Of a stretch of 64,000 nt of DNA, positions 11,281 through 25,100 are shown piece by piece. The notes below the pieces were generated by a model. The model was not told the origin of the DNA and made no database searches. It saw only the letters and a list, made by a program, of their open reading frames with translations. Made by a program: the position numbers and the translations under genes. Numbering within the stretch: the stretch's first letter is position 1; the number at the start of each line of letters is the position of its first letter. The stretch is from Apostichopus japonicus. Its lineage: Eukaryota > Echinodermata > Holothuroidea > Aspidochirotida > Stichopodidae. The stretch spans positions 20,047,841 through 20,111,840 of the forward strand of contig NC_092575.1 in NCBI RefSeq assembly GCF_037975245.1, read 5' to 3'.

Positions 11281-14200
11281 TAAGCACATGAATTACCTAT
11301 AGATGATGCCTCGAAGCTACGTGTAGATGTAAATGCCCAGGCTTGAGTGAGCATTATTACGTGTAGATAACGTCCATAAGGAACGACGTAGACGCTGATT
11401 TCGGGAATAATTTGTAAATATGTATCATGAGTTGCGAATAGATACACCAGGGTAACCATATCCACGGTCAATAAAAAGCTATAACCGATCGGCTATACGC
11501 AATTGCAATGATTACGTCATCTGTTTCTCGTATCGAAGGTATGCCCATAGCTATTACCAATTGACTGGACGACAACGTGTCGAAGCTACTTAGGCTATGC
11601 TACCATGTTAGCTTATGTACAAGCGGCCTGTTGGTTTATATGGATGGCTCTCGTCTTGTATGCGCGAGATCCCGGGTTCGATTCCCAGCCAACATTTTTT
11701 GTCCTTTTACATTTTGTCCTTTTATTTTCATTTGCACGATTGATGAACATGCAGCATTTGAATGTGTTGCATTCTAACTACCAAAACGGTATAATTTGTT
11801 TTCATGTTTTCACGGTCAATAAATGGCTATCCCCGATAGTATATAGGTAATTACAGTGAATAAGCCGTTTATTAATCGTGTCGGAGCTATCTAGTCGCCG
11901 TAAGCACATGAATTACCTATAGATGATGCCTCGAAGCTACGTGTAGATGTAAAGGCCCAGGCTTGATTGAGCATTATTACGTGTAGATTACGTCCATATG
12001 GAACGACGTAGACGTTGATTTCGGGAATAATTTGTAAATATGTATCATGAGTTGCGAATAGATACACCAGGGTAACCATATCCACGGTCAATAAAAAGCT
12101 ATAACCGATCGGCTATACGCAATTGCAATGATTACGTCATCTGTTTCTCGTATCGAAGGTATGCCCATAGCTATTACCAATTGACTGGACGACAACGTGT
12201 CGAAGCTACTTAGGCTATGCTACCATGTTAGCTTATGTACAAGCGGCCTGTTGGTTTATATGGATGGCTCTCGTCTTGTACGCGCGAGATCCCGGGTTCG
12301 ATTCCCAGCCAACATTTTTTGTCCTTTTACATTTTGTCCTTTTATTTTGATTTGCACGATTGATGAACATGCAGCATTTGAATGTGTTGCATTCTAACTA
12401 CCAAAACGGTATAATTTGTTTTCATGTTTTCACGGTCAGTAAATGGCTATCCCCGATAGTATATAGGCAATTACAGTGAATAAGCCATTTATTAATCGTG
12501 TCGAAGCTATCTAGTCGCCGTATGCACATGAATTACATATAGATGATGTCTCGAAGCTACGTGTAGATGTAAAGGCACAGGCTTGAGTGAGCATTATTAC
12601 GTGTAGATTACGTCCATATGGAACGACGTAGACGCTGATTTCGGGAATAATTTGTAAATATGTATCATGAGTTGCCAATAGATACACCAGGATAACCATA
12701 TCCACGGTCAATAAAAAGCTATAACCGATCGGCTATACGCAATTGCAATGATTACGTCATCTGTTTCTCGTATCGAAGGTATGCCCATAGCTATTACCAT
12801 TTGACTGGACGACAACGTGTCGAAGCTACTTAGGCTATGCTACCATGTTAGCTTATGTACAAGCGGCCTGTTGGTTTATATGGATGGCTTTCTTCTTGTA
12901 TGCGCGAGATCCCGGGTTCGATTCCCTGCCAACATTTTTTGTCCTTTTTACATTTTGTCCTTTTATTTTGATTCGCACGATTGATGAACATGCAGCATTT
13001 GAATTTGTTGCATTCTAACTTTCAAAACGGTATAATTTGTTTTCATGTTTTCACGGTCAATAAATGGCTATCCCCGATAGTATATAGGTAATTACAGTGA
13101 ATAAGCCATTTATTAATCGTGTCGAAGCTATCTAGTCGCCGTAAGCACATGAAATACATATAGATGATGTCTCGAAGCTACGTGTAGATGTAAAGGCCCA
13201 GGCTTGAGTGAGCATTATTACGTGTAGATTACGTCCATTAGGAACGACGTAGACGCTGATTTCGGGAATAATTTGTAAATATGTATCATGAGTTGCGAAT
13301 AGATACACCAGGGTAACCATATCCACGGTCAATAAAAAGCTATAACCGATCGGCTATACGCAATTGCAATGATTACGTCATCTGTTTCTCGTATCGAAGG
13401 TATGCCCATAGCTATTACCAATTGACTGGACGACAACGTGTCGAAGCTACTTAGGCTATGCTACCATGTTAGCTTATGTACAAGCGGCCTGTTGGTTTAT
13501 ATGGATGGCTCTCGTCTTGTATGCGCGAGATCCCGGGTTCGATTCCCAGCCAACATTTTTTGTCCTTTTACATTTTGTCCTTTTATTTTGATTTGCACGA
13601 TTGATGAACATGCAGCATTTGAATGTGTTGCATTCTAACTACCAAAACGGTATAATTTGTTTTCATGTTTTCACGGTCAGTAAATGGCTATCCCCGATAG
13701 TATATAGGCAATTACAGTGAATAAGCCATTTATTAATCGTGTCGAAGCTATCTAGTCGCCGTAAGCACATGAATTACCTATAGATGATGCCTCGAAGCTA
13801 CGTGTAGATGTAAAGGCCCAGGTTTGAGTGAGCATTATTACGTGTAGATTACGTCCATAAGGAACGACGTAGACGCTGATTTCGGGAATAATTTGTAAAT
13901 ATGTATCATGAGTTGCGAATAGATACACCAGGGTAACCATATCCACGGTCAATAAAAAGCTATAACCGATCGGCTATACGCAATTGCAATGATTACGTCA
14001 TCTGTTTCTCGTATCGAAGGTATGCCCATAGCTATTACCAATTGACTGGACGACAACGTGTCGAAGCTACTTAGGCTATGCTACCATGTTAGCTTATGTA
14101 CAAGCGGCCTGTTGGTTTATATGGATGGCTCTCGTCTTGTATGCGCGAGATCCCGGGTTCGATTCCCAGCCAACATTTTTGTCCTTTTACATTTTGTCTT

Positions 14201-17113
14201 TTTATTTTGATTTGCACGATTGATGAACATGCAGCATTTGAATGTGTTGCATTCTAACTACCAAAACGGTATAATTTGTTTTCATGTTTTCACGGTCAGT
14301 AAATGGCTATCCCCGATAGTATATAGGCAATTACAGTGAATAAGCCATTTATTAATCGTGTCGAAGCTATCTAGTCGCCGTAAGCACATGAATTACCTAT
14401 AGATGATGCCTCGAAGCTACGTGTAGATGTAAATGCCCAGGCTTGAGTGTGCTTTATTACGTGTAGATTACGTCCATAAGGAACGACGTAGACGCTGATT
14501 TCGGGAATAATTTGTAAATATGTATCATGAGTTGCGAATAGATACACCAGGGTAACCATATCCACGGTCAATAAAAAGCTATAACCGATCGGCTATACGC
14601 AATTGCAATGATTACGTCATCTGTTTCTCGTATCGAAGGTATGCCCATAGCTATTACCAATTGACTGGACGACAACGTGTCGAAGCTACTTAGGCTATGC
14701 TACCATGTTAGCTTATGTACAAGCGGCCTGTTGGTTTATATGGATGGCTCTCGTCTTGTATGCGCGAGATCCCGGGTTCGATTCCCAGCCAACATTTTTT
14801 GTCCTTTTACATTTTGTCCTTTTATTTTCATTTGCACGATTGATGAACATGCAGCATTTGAATGTGTTGCATTCTTACTACCAAAACGGTATAATTTGTT
14901 TTCATGTTTTCACGGTCAGTAAATGGCTATCCCCGATAGTATATAGGCAATTACAGTGAATAAGCCATTTATTAATCGCGTCGAAGCTATCTAGTCGCCG
15001 TAAGCACATGAATTACCTATAGATGATGCCTCGAAGCTACGTGTAGATGTAAAGGCCCAGGCTTGAGTGAGCATTATTACGTGTAGATTACGTCCATAAG
15101 GAACGACGTAGACGCTGATTTCGGGAATAATTTGTAAATATGTATCATGAGTTGCAAATAGATACACCAGGGTAACCATATCCACGGTCAATAAAAAGCT
15201 ATAACCGATCGGCTATACGCAATTGCAATGATTACGTCATCTGTTTCTCGTATCGAAGATATGCCCATAGCTATTACCAATTGACTGGACGACAACGTGT
15301 CGAAGCTACTTAGGCTATGCTACCATGTTAGCTTTTGTACAAGCGGCCTGTTGGTTTATATGGATGGCTCTCGTCTTGTATGCGCGAGATCCCGGGTTCG
15401 ATTACCAGCCAACATTTTTTGTCCTTTTACATTTTGTCCTTTTATTTTGATTTGCAAGATTGATGAACATGCAGCATTTGAATGTGTTGCATTCTTACTA
15501 CCAAAACGGTATAATTTGTTTTCATGTTTTCACGGTCAGTAAATGGCTATCCCCGATAGTATATAGGCAATTACAATGAATAAGCCATTTATTAATCGTG
15601 TCGAAGCTATCTAGTCGCCGTAAGCACATGAATTACCTATAGATGATGCCTCGAAGCTACGTGTATATGTAAAGGCACAGGCTTGAGTGAGCATTATTAC
15701 GTGTAGATTACGTCCATAAGGAACGACGTAGACGCTGATTTCGGGAATAATTTGTAAATATGTATCATGAGTTGCGAATAGATACACCAGGGTAACCATA
15801 TCCACGGTCAATAAAAAGCTATAACCGATCGGCTATACGCAATTGCAATAATAACGTCATCTGTTTCTCGTATCGAAGATATGCCCATAGCTATGATCAA
15901 TTGACTGGACGACAACGTGTCGAAGCTACTTAGGCTATGCTACCATGTTAGCTTATGTACAAGCGGCCTGTTGGTTTATATGGATGGCTCTCGTCTTGTA
16001 TGCGCGAGATCCCGGGTTCGATTCCCAGCCAACATTTTTTGTCCTTTTACATTTTGTCCTTTTATTTTGATTTGCACGATTGATGAACATGCAGCATTTG
16101 AATGTGTTGCATTCTTACTACCAAAACGGTATAATTTGTTTTCATGTTTTCACGGTCAGTAAATGGCTATCCCCGATAGTATATAGGCAATTACAGTGAA
16201 TAAGCCATTTATTAATCGTGTCGAAGCTATCTAGTCGCCGTAAGCACATGAATTACCTATAGATGATGCCTCGAAGCTACGTGTAGATGTAAAGGCCCAG
16301 GCTTGAGTGAGCATTATTACGTGTAGATTACGTCCATAAGGAACGACGTAGACGCTGATTTCGGGAATAATTTGTAAATATGTATCATGAGTTGCGAATA
16401 GATACACCAGGGTAACCATATCCACGGTCAATAAAAAGCTATAACCGATCGGCTATACGCAATTGCAATGATTACGTCATCTGTTTCTCGTATCGAAGGT
16501 ATGCCCATAGCTATTACCAATTGACTGGACGACAACGTGTCGAAGCTACTTAGGCTATGCTACCATGTTAGCTTTTGTACAAGCGGCCTGTTGGTTTATA
16601 TGGATGGCTCTCGTCTTGTATGCGCGAGATCCCGGGTTCGATTCCCAGCAAACATTTTTTGTCCTTTTACATTTTGTCTTTTTATTTTCATTTGCACGAT
16701 TGATGAACATGCAGCATTTGAATATGTTGCATTCTAACTACCAAAACGGTATAATTTGTTTTCATGTTTTCACGGTCAGTAAATGGCTATCCCCGATAGT
16801 ATATAGGCAATTACAGTGAATAAGCCATTTATTAATCGTGTCGAAGCTATCTAGTCGCCGTAAGCACATGAATTACCTATAGATGATGCCTCGAAGCTAC
16901 GTGTAGATGTAAATGCCCAGGCTTGAGTGTGCATTATTACGTGTAGATTACGTCCATAAGGAACGACGTAGACGCTGATTTCGGGAATAATTTGTAAATA
17001 TGTATCATGAGTTGCGAATAGATACACCAGGGTAACCATATCCACGGTCAATAAAAAGCTATAACCGATCGGCTATACGCAATTGCAATGATTACGTCAT
17101 CTGTTTCTCGTAT

Positions 17114-17127
17114 CGAGGGTATGCCCA
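17114..17127 (+). other. Empty site equivalent to the LINE insertion point
   Basis: CGAGGGTATGCCCA is uninterrupted here. It lies exactly 22,327 bp upstream of the broken site starting at 39441 and shares the less common CGAGGG variant (most monomers read CGAAGG). It therefore represents the target before insertion in the paired higher-order copy. Confidence 0.85.
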
Positions 17128-19068
17128 TAGCTATTACCAATTGACTGGACGACAACGTGTCGAAGCTACTTAGGCTATGCTACCATGTTAGCTTTTGTAC
17201 AAGCGGCCTGTTGGTTTATATGGATGGCTCTCGTCTTGTATGCGCGAGATCCCGGGTTCGATTCCCAGCCAACATTTTTTGTCCTTTTACATTTTGTCCT
17301 TTTATTTTGATTTGCAAGATTGATGAACATGCAGCATTTGAATGTGTTGCATTCTTACTACCAAAACGGTATAATTTGTTTTCATGTTTTCACGGTCAGT
17401 AAATGGCTATCCCCGATAGTATATAGGCAATTACAATGAATAAGCCATTTATTAATCGTATCGAAGCTATCTAGTCGCCGTAAGCACATGAATTACCTAT
17501 AGATGATGCCTCGAAGCTACGTGTATATGTAAAGGCACAGGCTTGAGTGAGCATTATTACGTGTAGATTACGTCCATAAGGAACGACGTAGACGCTGATT
17601 TCGGGAATAATTTGTAAATATGTATCATGAGTTGCGAATAGATACACCAGGGTAACCATATCCACGGTCAATAAAAAGCTATAACCGATCGGCTATACGC
17701 AATTGCAATGATTACGTCATCTGTTTCTCGTATCGAAGGTATGCCCATAGCTATTACCAATTGACTGGACGACAACGTGTCGAAGCTACTTAGGCTATGC
17801 TACCATGTTAGCTTATGTACAAGCGGCCTGTTGGTTTATATGGATGGCTCTCGTCTTGTATGCGCGAGATCCCGGGTTCGATTCCCAGCCAACATTTTTT
17901 GTCCTTTTACATTTTGTCCTTTTATTTTCATTTGCACGATTGATGAACATGCAGCATTTGAATGTGTTGCATTCTAACTACCAAAACGGTATAATTTGTT
18001 TTCATGTTTTCACGGTCAGTAAATGGCTATCCCCGATAGTATATAGGCAATTACAGTGAATAAGCCATTTATTAATCGCGTCGAAGCTATCTAGTCGCCG
18101 TAAGCACATGAATTACCTATAGATGATGCCTCGAAGCTACGTGTAGATGTAAAGGCCCAGGCTTGAGTGAGCATTATTACGTGTAGATTACGTCCATAAG
18201 GAACGACGTAGACGCTGATTTCGGGAATAATTTGTAAATATGTATCATGAGTTGCGAATAGATACACCAGGGTAACCATATCCACGGTCAATAAAAAGCT
18301 ATAACCGATCGGCTATACGCAATTGCAATGATTACGTCATCTGTTTCTCGTATCGAAGGTATGCCCATAGCTATTACCAATTGACTGGACGACAACGTGT
18401 CGAAGCTACTTAGGCTATGCTACCATGTTAGCTTTTGTACAAGCGGCCTGTTGGTTTATATGGATGGCTCTCGTCTTGTATGCGCGAGATCCCGGGTTCG
18501 ATTCCCAGCCAACATTTTTTGTCCTTTTACATTTTGTACTTTTATATTGATTTGCAAGATTGATGAACATGCAGCATTTGAATGTGTTGCATTCTTACTA
18601 CCAAAACGGTATAATTTGTTTTCATGTTTTCACGGTCAGTAAATGGCTATCCCCGATAGTATATAGGCAATTACAGTGAATAAGCCATTTATTAATCGTG
18701 TCGAAGCTATCTAGTCGCCGTAAGCACATGAATTACCTATAGATGATGCCTCGAAGCTACGTGTAGATGTAAAGGCCCAGGCTTTAGTGAGCATTATTAC
18801 GTGTAGATTACGTCCATAAGGAACGACGTAGACGCTGATTTCGTGAATAATTTGTAAATATGTATCATGAGTTGCGAATAGATACACCAGGGTAACCATA
18901 TCCACGGTCAATAAAAAGCTATAACCGATCGGCTATACGCAATTGCAATGATTACGTCATCTGTTTCTCGTATCGAAGGTATGCCCATAGCTATTACCAA
19001 TTGACTGGACGACAACGTGTCGAAGCTACTTAGGCTATGCTACCATGTTAGCTTATGTACAAGCGGCC

Positions 19069-19121
19069 TGCTGGCTCTCGTCTTGTATGCGCGAGATCCC
19101 GGGTTCGATTCCCAGCCAACA
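19069..19121 (+). pseudogene. tRNA-like cassette lacking the A box
   Basis: A 13-bp deletion turns the usual TTGGTTTATATGGATGG into CTGG, so this cassette is 53 nt long and has no A-box element. The B box and T6 run remain. The containing monomer is 607 bp. Confidence 0.8.
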
Positions 19122-22100
19122 TTTTTTGTCCTTTTACATTTTGTCCTTTTATTTTGATTTGCACGATTGATGAACATGCAGCATTTGAATGTGTTGCATT
19201 CTAACTACCAAAACGGTATAATTTGTTTTCATGTTTTCACGGTCAGTAAATGGCTATCCCCGATAGTATATAGGCAATTACAATGAATAAGCCATTTATT
19301 AATCGTGTCGAAGCTATCTAGTCGCCGTAAGCACATGAATTACCTATAGATGATGCCTCGAAGCTACGTGTAGATGTAAAGGCACAGGCTTGAGTGAGCA
19401 TAATTACGTGTAGATAACGTCCATAAGGAACGACGTAGACGCTGATTTCGGGAATAATTTGTAAAAATGTATCATGAGTTGCGAATAGATACACCAGGGT
19501 AACCATATCCACGGTCAATAAAAAGCTATAACCGATCGGCTATACGCAATTGCAATGATTACGTCATCTGTTTCTCGTATCGAAGGTATGCCCATAGCTA
19601 TTACCAATTGACTGGACGACAACGTGTCGAAGCTACTTAGGCTATGCTACCATGTTAGCTTTTGTACAAGCGGCCTGTTGGTTTATATGGATGGCTCTCG
19701 TCTTGTATGCGCGAGATCCCGGGTTCGATTCCCAGCCAACATTTTTTGTCCTTTTACATTTTGTCCTTTTATTTTGATTTGCACGATTGATGAACATGCA
19801 GCATTTGAATGTGTTGCATTCTAACTACCAAAACGGTATAATTTGTTTTCATGTTTTCACGGTCAGTAAATGGCTATCCCCGATAGTATATAGGCAATTA
19901 CAGTGAATAAGCCATTTATTAATCGTGTCGAAGCTATCTAGTCGCCGTAAGCACATGAATTACCTATAGATGATGCCTCGAAGCTACGTGTAGATGTAAA
20001 GGCACAGGCTTGAGTGAGCATTATTACGTGTAGATAACGTCCATAAGGAACGACGTAGACGCTGATTTCGGGAATAATTTGTAAATATGTATCATGAGTT
20101 GCAAATAGATACACCAGGGTAACCATATCCACGGTCAATAAAAAGCTATAACCGATCGGCTATACGCAATTGCAATGATTACGTCATCTGTTTCTCGTAT
20201 CGAAGGTATGCCCATAGCTATTACCAATTGACTGGACGACAACGTGTCGAAGCTACTTAGGCTATGCTACCATGTTAGCTTATGTACAAGCGGCCTGTTG
20301 GTTTATATGGATGGCTTTCTTCTTGTATGCGCGAGATCCCGTGTTCGATTCCCTGCCAACATTTTTTGTCCTTTACATTTTGTCCTTTTATTTTGATTTG
20401 CACGATTGATGAACATGCAGCATTTGAATGTGTTGCATTCTTACTACCAAAACGGTATAATTTGTTTTCATGTTTTCACGGTCAGTAAATGGCTATCCCC
20501 GATAGTATATAGGCAATTACAGTGAATAAGCCATTTATTAATCGTGTCGAAGCTATCTAGTCGCCGTAAGCACATGAATTACCTTTAGATGATGCCTCGA
20601 AGCTACGTGTAGATGTAAAGGCACAGGCTTGAGTGAGCATTATTACGTGTAGATTACGTCCATAAGGAACGACGTAGACGCTGATTTCGGGAATAATTTG
20701 TAAATATGTATCATGAGTTGCGAATAGATACACCAGGGTAACCATATCCACGGTCAATAAAAAGCTATAACCGATCGGCTATACGCAATTGCAATGATTA
20801 CGTCATCTGTTTCTCGTATCGAAGGTATGCCAATAGCTATTACCAATTGACTGGACGACAACGTGTCGAAGCTACTTAGGCTATGCTACCATGTTAGCTT
20901 ATGTACAAGCGGCCTGTTGGTTTATATGGATGGCTCTCGTCTTGTATGCGCGAGATCCCGGGTTCGATTCCCAGCAAACATTTTTTGTCCTTTTACATTT
21001 TGTCCTTTTATTTTCATTTGCACGATTGATGAGCATGCAGCATTTGAATGTGTTGCATTCTTACTACCAAAACGGTATAATTTGTTTTCATGTTTTCACG
21101 GTCAGTAAATGGCTATCCCCGATAGTATATAGGCAATTACAGTGAATAAGCCATTTATTAATCGCGTCGTAGCTATCTAGTCGCCGTAAGCACATGAATT
21201 ACCTATAGATGATGCCTCGAAGCTACGTGTAGATGTAAAGGCCCAGGCTTGAGTGAGCATTATTACGTGTAGATAACGTCCATAAGGAACGACGTAGACG
21301 CTGATTTCGGGAATAATTTGTAAAAATGTATCATGAGTTGCGAATAGATACACCAGGGTAACCATATCCACGGTCAATAAAAAGCTATAACCGATCGGCT
21401 ATACGCAATTGCAATGATTACGTCATCTGTTTCTCGTATCGAAGGTATGCCCATAGCTATTACCAATTGACTGGACGACAACGTGTCGAAGCTACTTAGG
21501 CTATGCTACCATGTTAGCTTATGTACAAGCGGCCTGTTGGTTTATATGGATGGCTCTCGTCTTGTATGCGCGAGATCCCGGGTTCGATTCCCTGCCAACA
21601 TTTTTTGTCCTTTTACATTTTGTCCTTTTATTTTGATTTGCACGATTGATGAACATGCAGCATTTGAATGTGTTGCATTCTAATTACCAAAACGGTATAA
21701 TTTGTTTTCATGTTTTCACGGTCAGTAAATGGCTATCCCCGATAGTATATAGGCAATTACAGTGAATAAGCCATTTATTAATCGTGTCGAAGCTATCTAG
21801 TCGCCGTAAGCACATGAATTACCTATAGATGATGCCTCGAAGCTACGTGTAGATGTAAAGGCACAGGCTTGAGTGAGCATTATTACGTGTAGATAACGTC
21901 CATAAGGAACGACGTAGACGCTGATTTCGGGAATAATTTGTAAATATGTATCATGAGTTGCAAATAGATACACCAGGGTAACCATATCCACGGTCAATAA
22001 AAAGCTATAACCGATCGGCTATACGCAATTGCAATGATTACGTCATCTGTTTCTCGTATCGAAGGTATGCCCATAGCTATTACCAATTGACTGGACGACA

Positions 22101-25100
22101 ACGTGTCGAAGCTACTTAGGCTATGCTACCATGTTAGCTTATGTACAAGCGGCCTGTTGGTTTATATGGATGGCTTTCTTCTTGTATGCGCGAGATCCCG
22201 GGTTCGATTCCCTGCCAACATTTTTTGTCCTTTTTACATTTTGGCCTTTTATTTTGATTCGCACGATTGATGAACATGCAGCATTTGAATTTGTTGCATT
22301 CTAACTTTCAAAACGGTATAATTTGTTTTCATGTTTTCACGGTCAATAAATGGCTATCCCCGATAGTATATAGGTAATTACAGTGAATAAGCCATTTATT
22401 AATCGTGTCGAAGCTATCTAGTCGCCGTAAGCACATGAATTACATATAGATGATGTCTCGAAGCTACGTGTAGATGTAAAGGCCCAGGCTTGAGTTAGCA
22501 TTATTACGTGTAGATTACGTCCATAAGGAACGACGTAGACGCTGATTTCGGGAATAATTTGTAAATATGTATCATGAGTTGCGAATAGATACACCAGGGT
22601 AACCATATCCACGGTCAATAAAAAGCTATAACCGATCGGCTATACGCAATTGCAATGATTACGTCATCTGTTTCTCGTATCGAAGGTATGCCCATAGCTA
22701 TTACCAATTGACTGGACGACAACGTGTCGAAGCTACTTAGGCTATGCTACCATGTTAGCTTATGTACAAGCGGCCTGTTGGTTTATATGGATGGCTCTCG
22801 TCTTGTATGCGCGAGATCCCGGGTTCGATTCCCAGCCAACATTTTTTGTCCTTTTACATTTTGTCCTTTTATTTTCATTTGCACGATTGATGAACATGCA
22901 GCATTTGAATGTGTTGCATTCTAACTACCAAAACGGTATAATTTGTTTTCATGTTTTCACGGTCAGTAAATGGCTATCCCCGATAGTATATAGGCAATTA
23001 CAGTGAATAAGCCATTTATTAATCGTGTCGAAGCTATCTAGTCGCCGTAAGCACATGAATTACCTATAGATGATGCCTCGAAGCTACGTGTAGATGTAAA
23101 GGCAGAGGCTTGAGTGAGCATTATTACGTGTAGATAACGTCCATAAGGAACGACGTAGACGCTGATTTCGGGAATAATTTGTAAATATGTATCATGAGTT
23201 GCAAATAGATACACCAGGGTAACCATATCCACGGTCAATAAAAAGCTATAACCGATCGGCTATACGCAATTGCAATGATTACGTCATCTGTTTCTCGTAT
23301 CGAAGGTATGCCCATAGCTATTACCAATTGACTGGACGACAACGTGTCGAAGCTACTTAGGCTATGCTACCATGTTAGCTTATGTACAAGCGGCCTGTTG
23401 GTTTATATGGATGGCTTTCTTCTTGTATGCGCGAGATCCCGGGTTCGATTCCCTGCCAACATTTTTTGTCCTTTTTACATTTTGGCCTTTTATTTTGATT
23501 CGCACGATTGATGAACATGCAGCATTTGAATTTGTTGCATTCTAACTTTCAAAACGGTATAATTTGTTTTCATGTTTTCACGGTCAATAAATGGCTATCC
23601 CCGATAGTATATAGGTAATTACAGTGAATAAGCCATTTATTAATCGTGTCGAAGCTATCTAGTCGCCGTAAGCACATGAATTACCTATAGATGATGCCTC
23701 GAAGCTACGTGTAGATGTAAAGGCACAGGCTTGAGTTAGCATTATTACGTGTAGATTACGTCCATAAGGAACGACGTAGACGCTGATTTCGGGAATAATT
23801 TGTAAATATGTATCATGAGTTGCGAATAGATACACCAGGGTAACCATATCCACGGTCAATAAAAAGCTATAACCGATCGGCTATACGCAATTGCAATGAT
23901 TACGTCATCTGTTTCTCGTATCGAAGGTATGCCCATAGCTATTACCAATTGACTGGACGACAACGTGTCGAAGCTACTTAGGCTATGCTACCATGTTAGC
24001 TTATGTACAAGCGGCCTGTTGGTTTATATGGATGGCTCTCGTCTTGTATGCGCGAGATCCCGGGTTCGATTCCCAGCCAACATTTTTTGTCCTTTTACAT
24101 TTTGTCCTTTTATTTTCATTTGCACGATTGATGAACATGCAGCATTTGAATGTGTTGCATTCTAACTACCAAAACGGTATAATTTGTTTTCATGTTTTCA
24201 CGGTCAGTAAATGGCTATCCCCGATAGTATATAGGCAATTACAGTGAATAAGCCATTTATTAATCGTGTCGAAGCTATCTAGTCGCCGTAAGCACATGAA
24301 TTACCTATAGATGATGCCTCGAAGCTACGTGTAGATGTAAAGGCCCAGGCTTGAGTGAGCATTATTACGTGTAGATAACGTCCATAAGGAACGACGTAGA
24401 CGCTGATTTCGGGAATAATTTGTAAATATGTATCATGAGTTGCGAATAGATACACCAGGGTAACCATATCCACGGTCAATAAAAAGCTATAACCGATCGG
24501 CTATACGCAATTGCAATGATTACGTCATCTGTTTCTCGTATCGAAGGTATGCCCATAGCTATTACCAATTGACTGGACGACAACGTGTCGAAGCTACTTA
24601 GGCTATGCTACCATGTTAGCTTATGTACAAGCGGCCTGTTGGTTTATATGGATGGCTCTCGTCTTGTATGCGCGAGATCCCGGGTTCGATTCCCAGCAAA
24701 CATTTTTTGTCATTTTACATTTTGTCCTTTTATTTTCATTTGCACGATTGATGAACATGCAGCATTTGAATGTGTTGCATTCTAACTACCAAAACGGTAT
24801 AATTTGTTTTCATGTTTTCACGGTCAGTAAATGGCTATCCCCGATAGTATATAGGCAATTACAGTGAATAAGCCATTTATTAATCGTGTCGAAGCTATCT
24901 AGTCGCCGTAAGCACATGAATTACCTATAGATGATGCCTCGAAGCTACGTGTAGATGTAAAGGCACAGGCTTGAGTGAGCATTATTACGTGTAGATAACG
25001 TCCATAAGGAACGACGTAGACGCTGATTTCGGGAATAATTTGTAAATATGTATCATGAGTTGCAAATAGATACACCAGGGTAACCATATCCACGGTCAAT

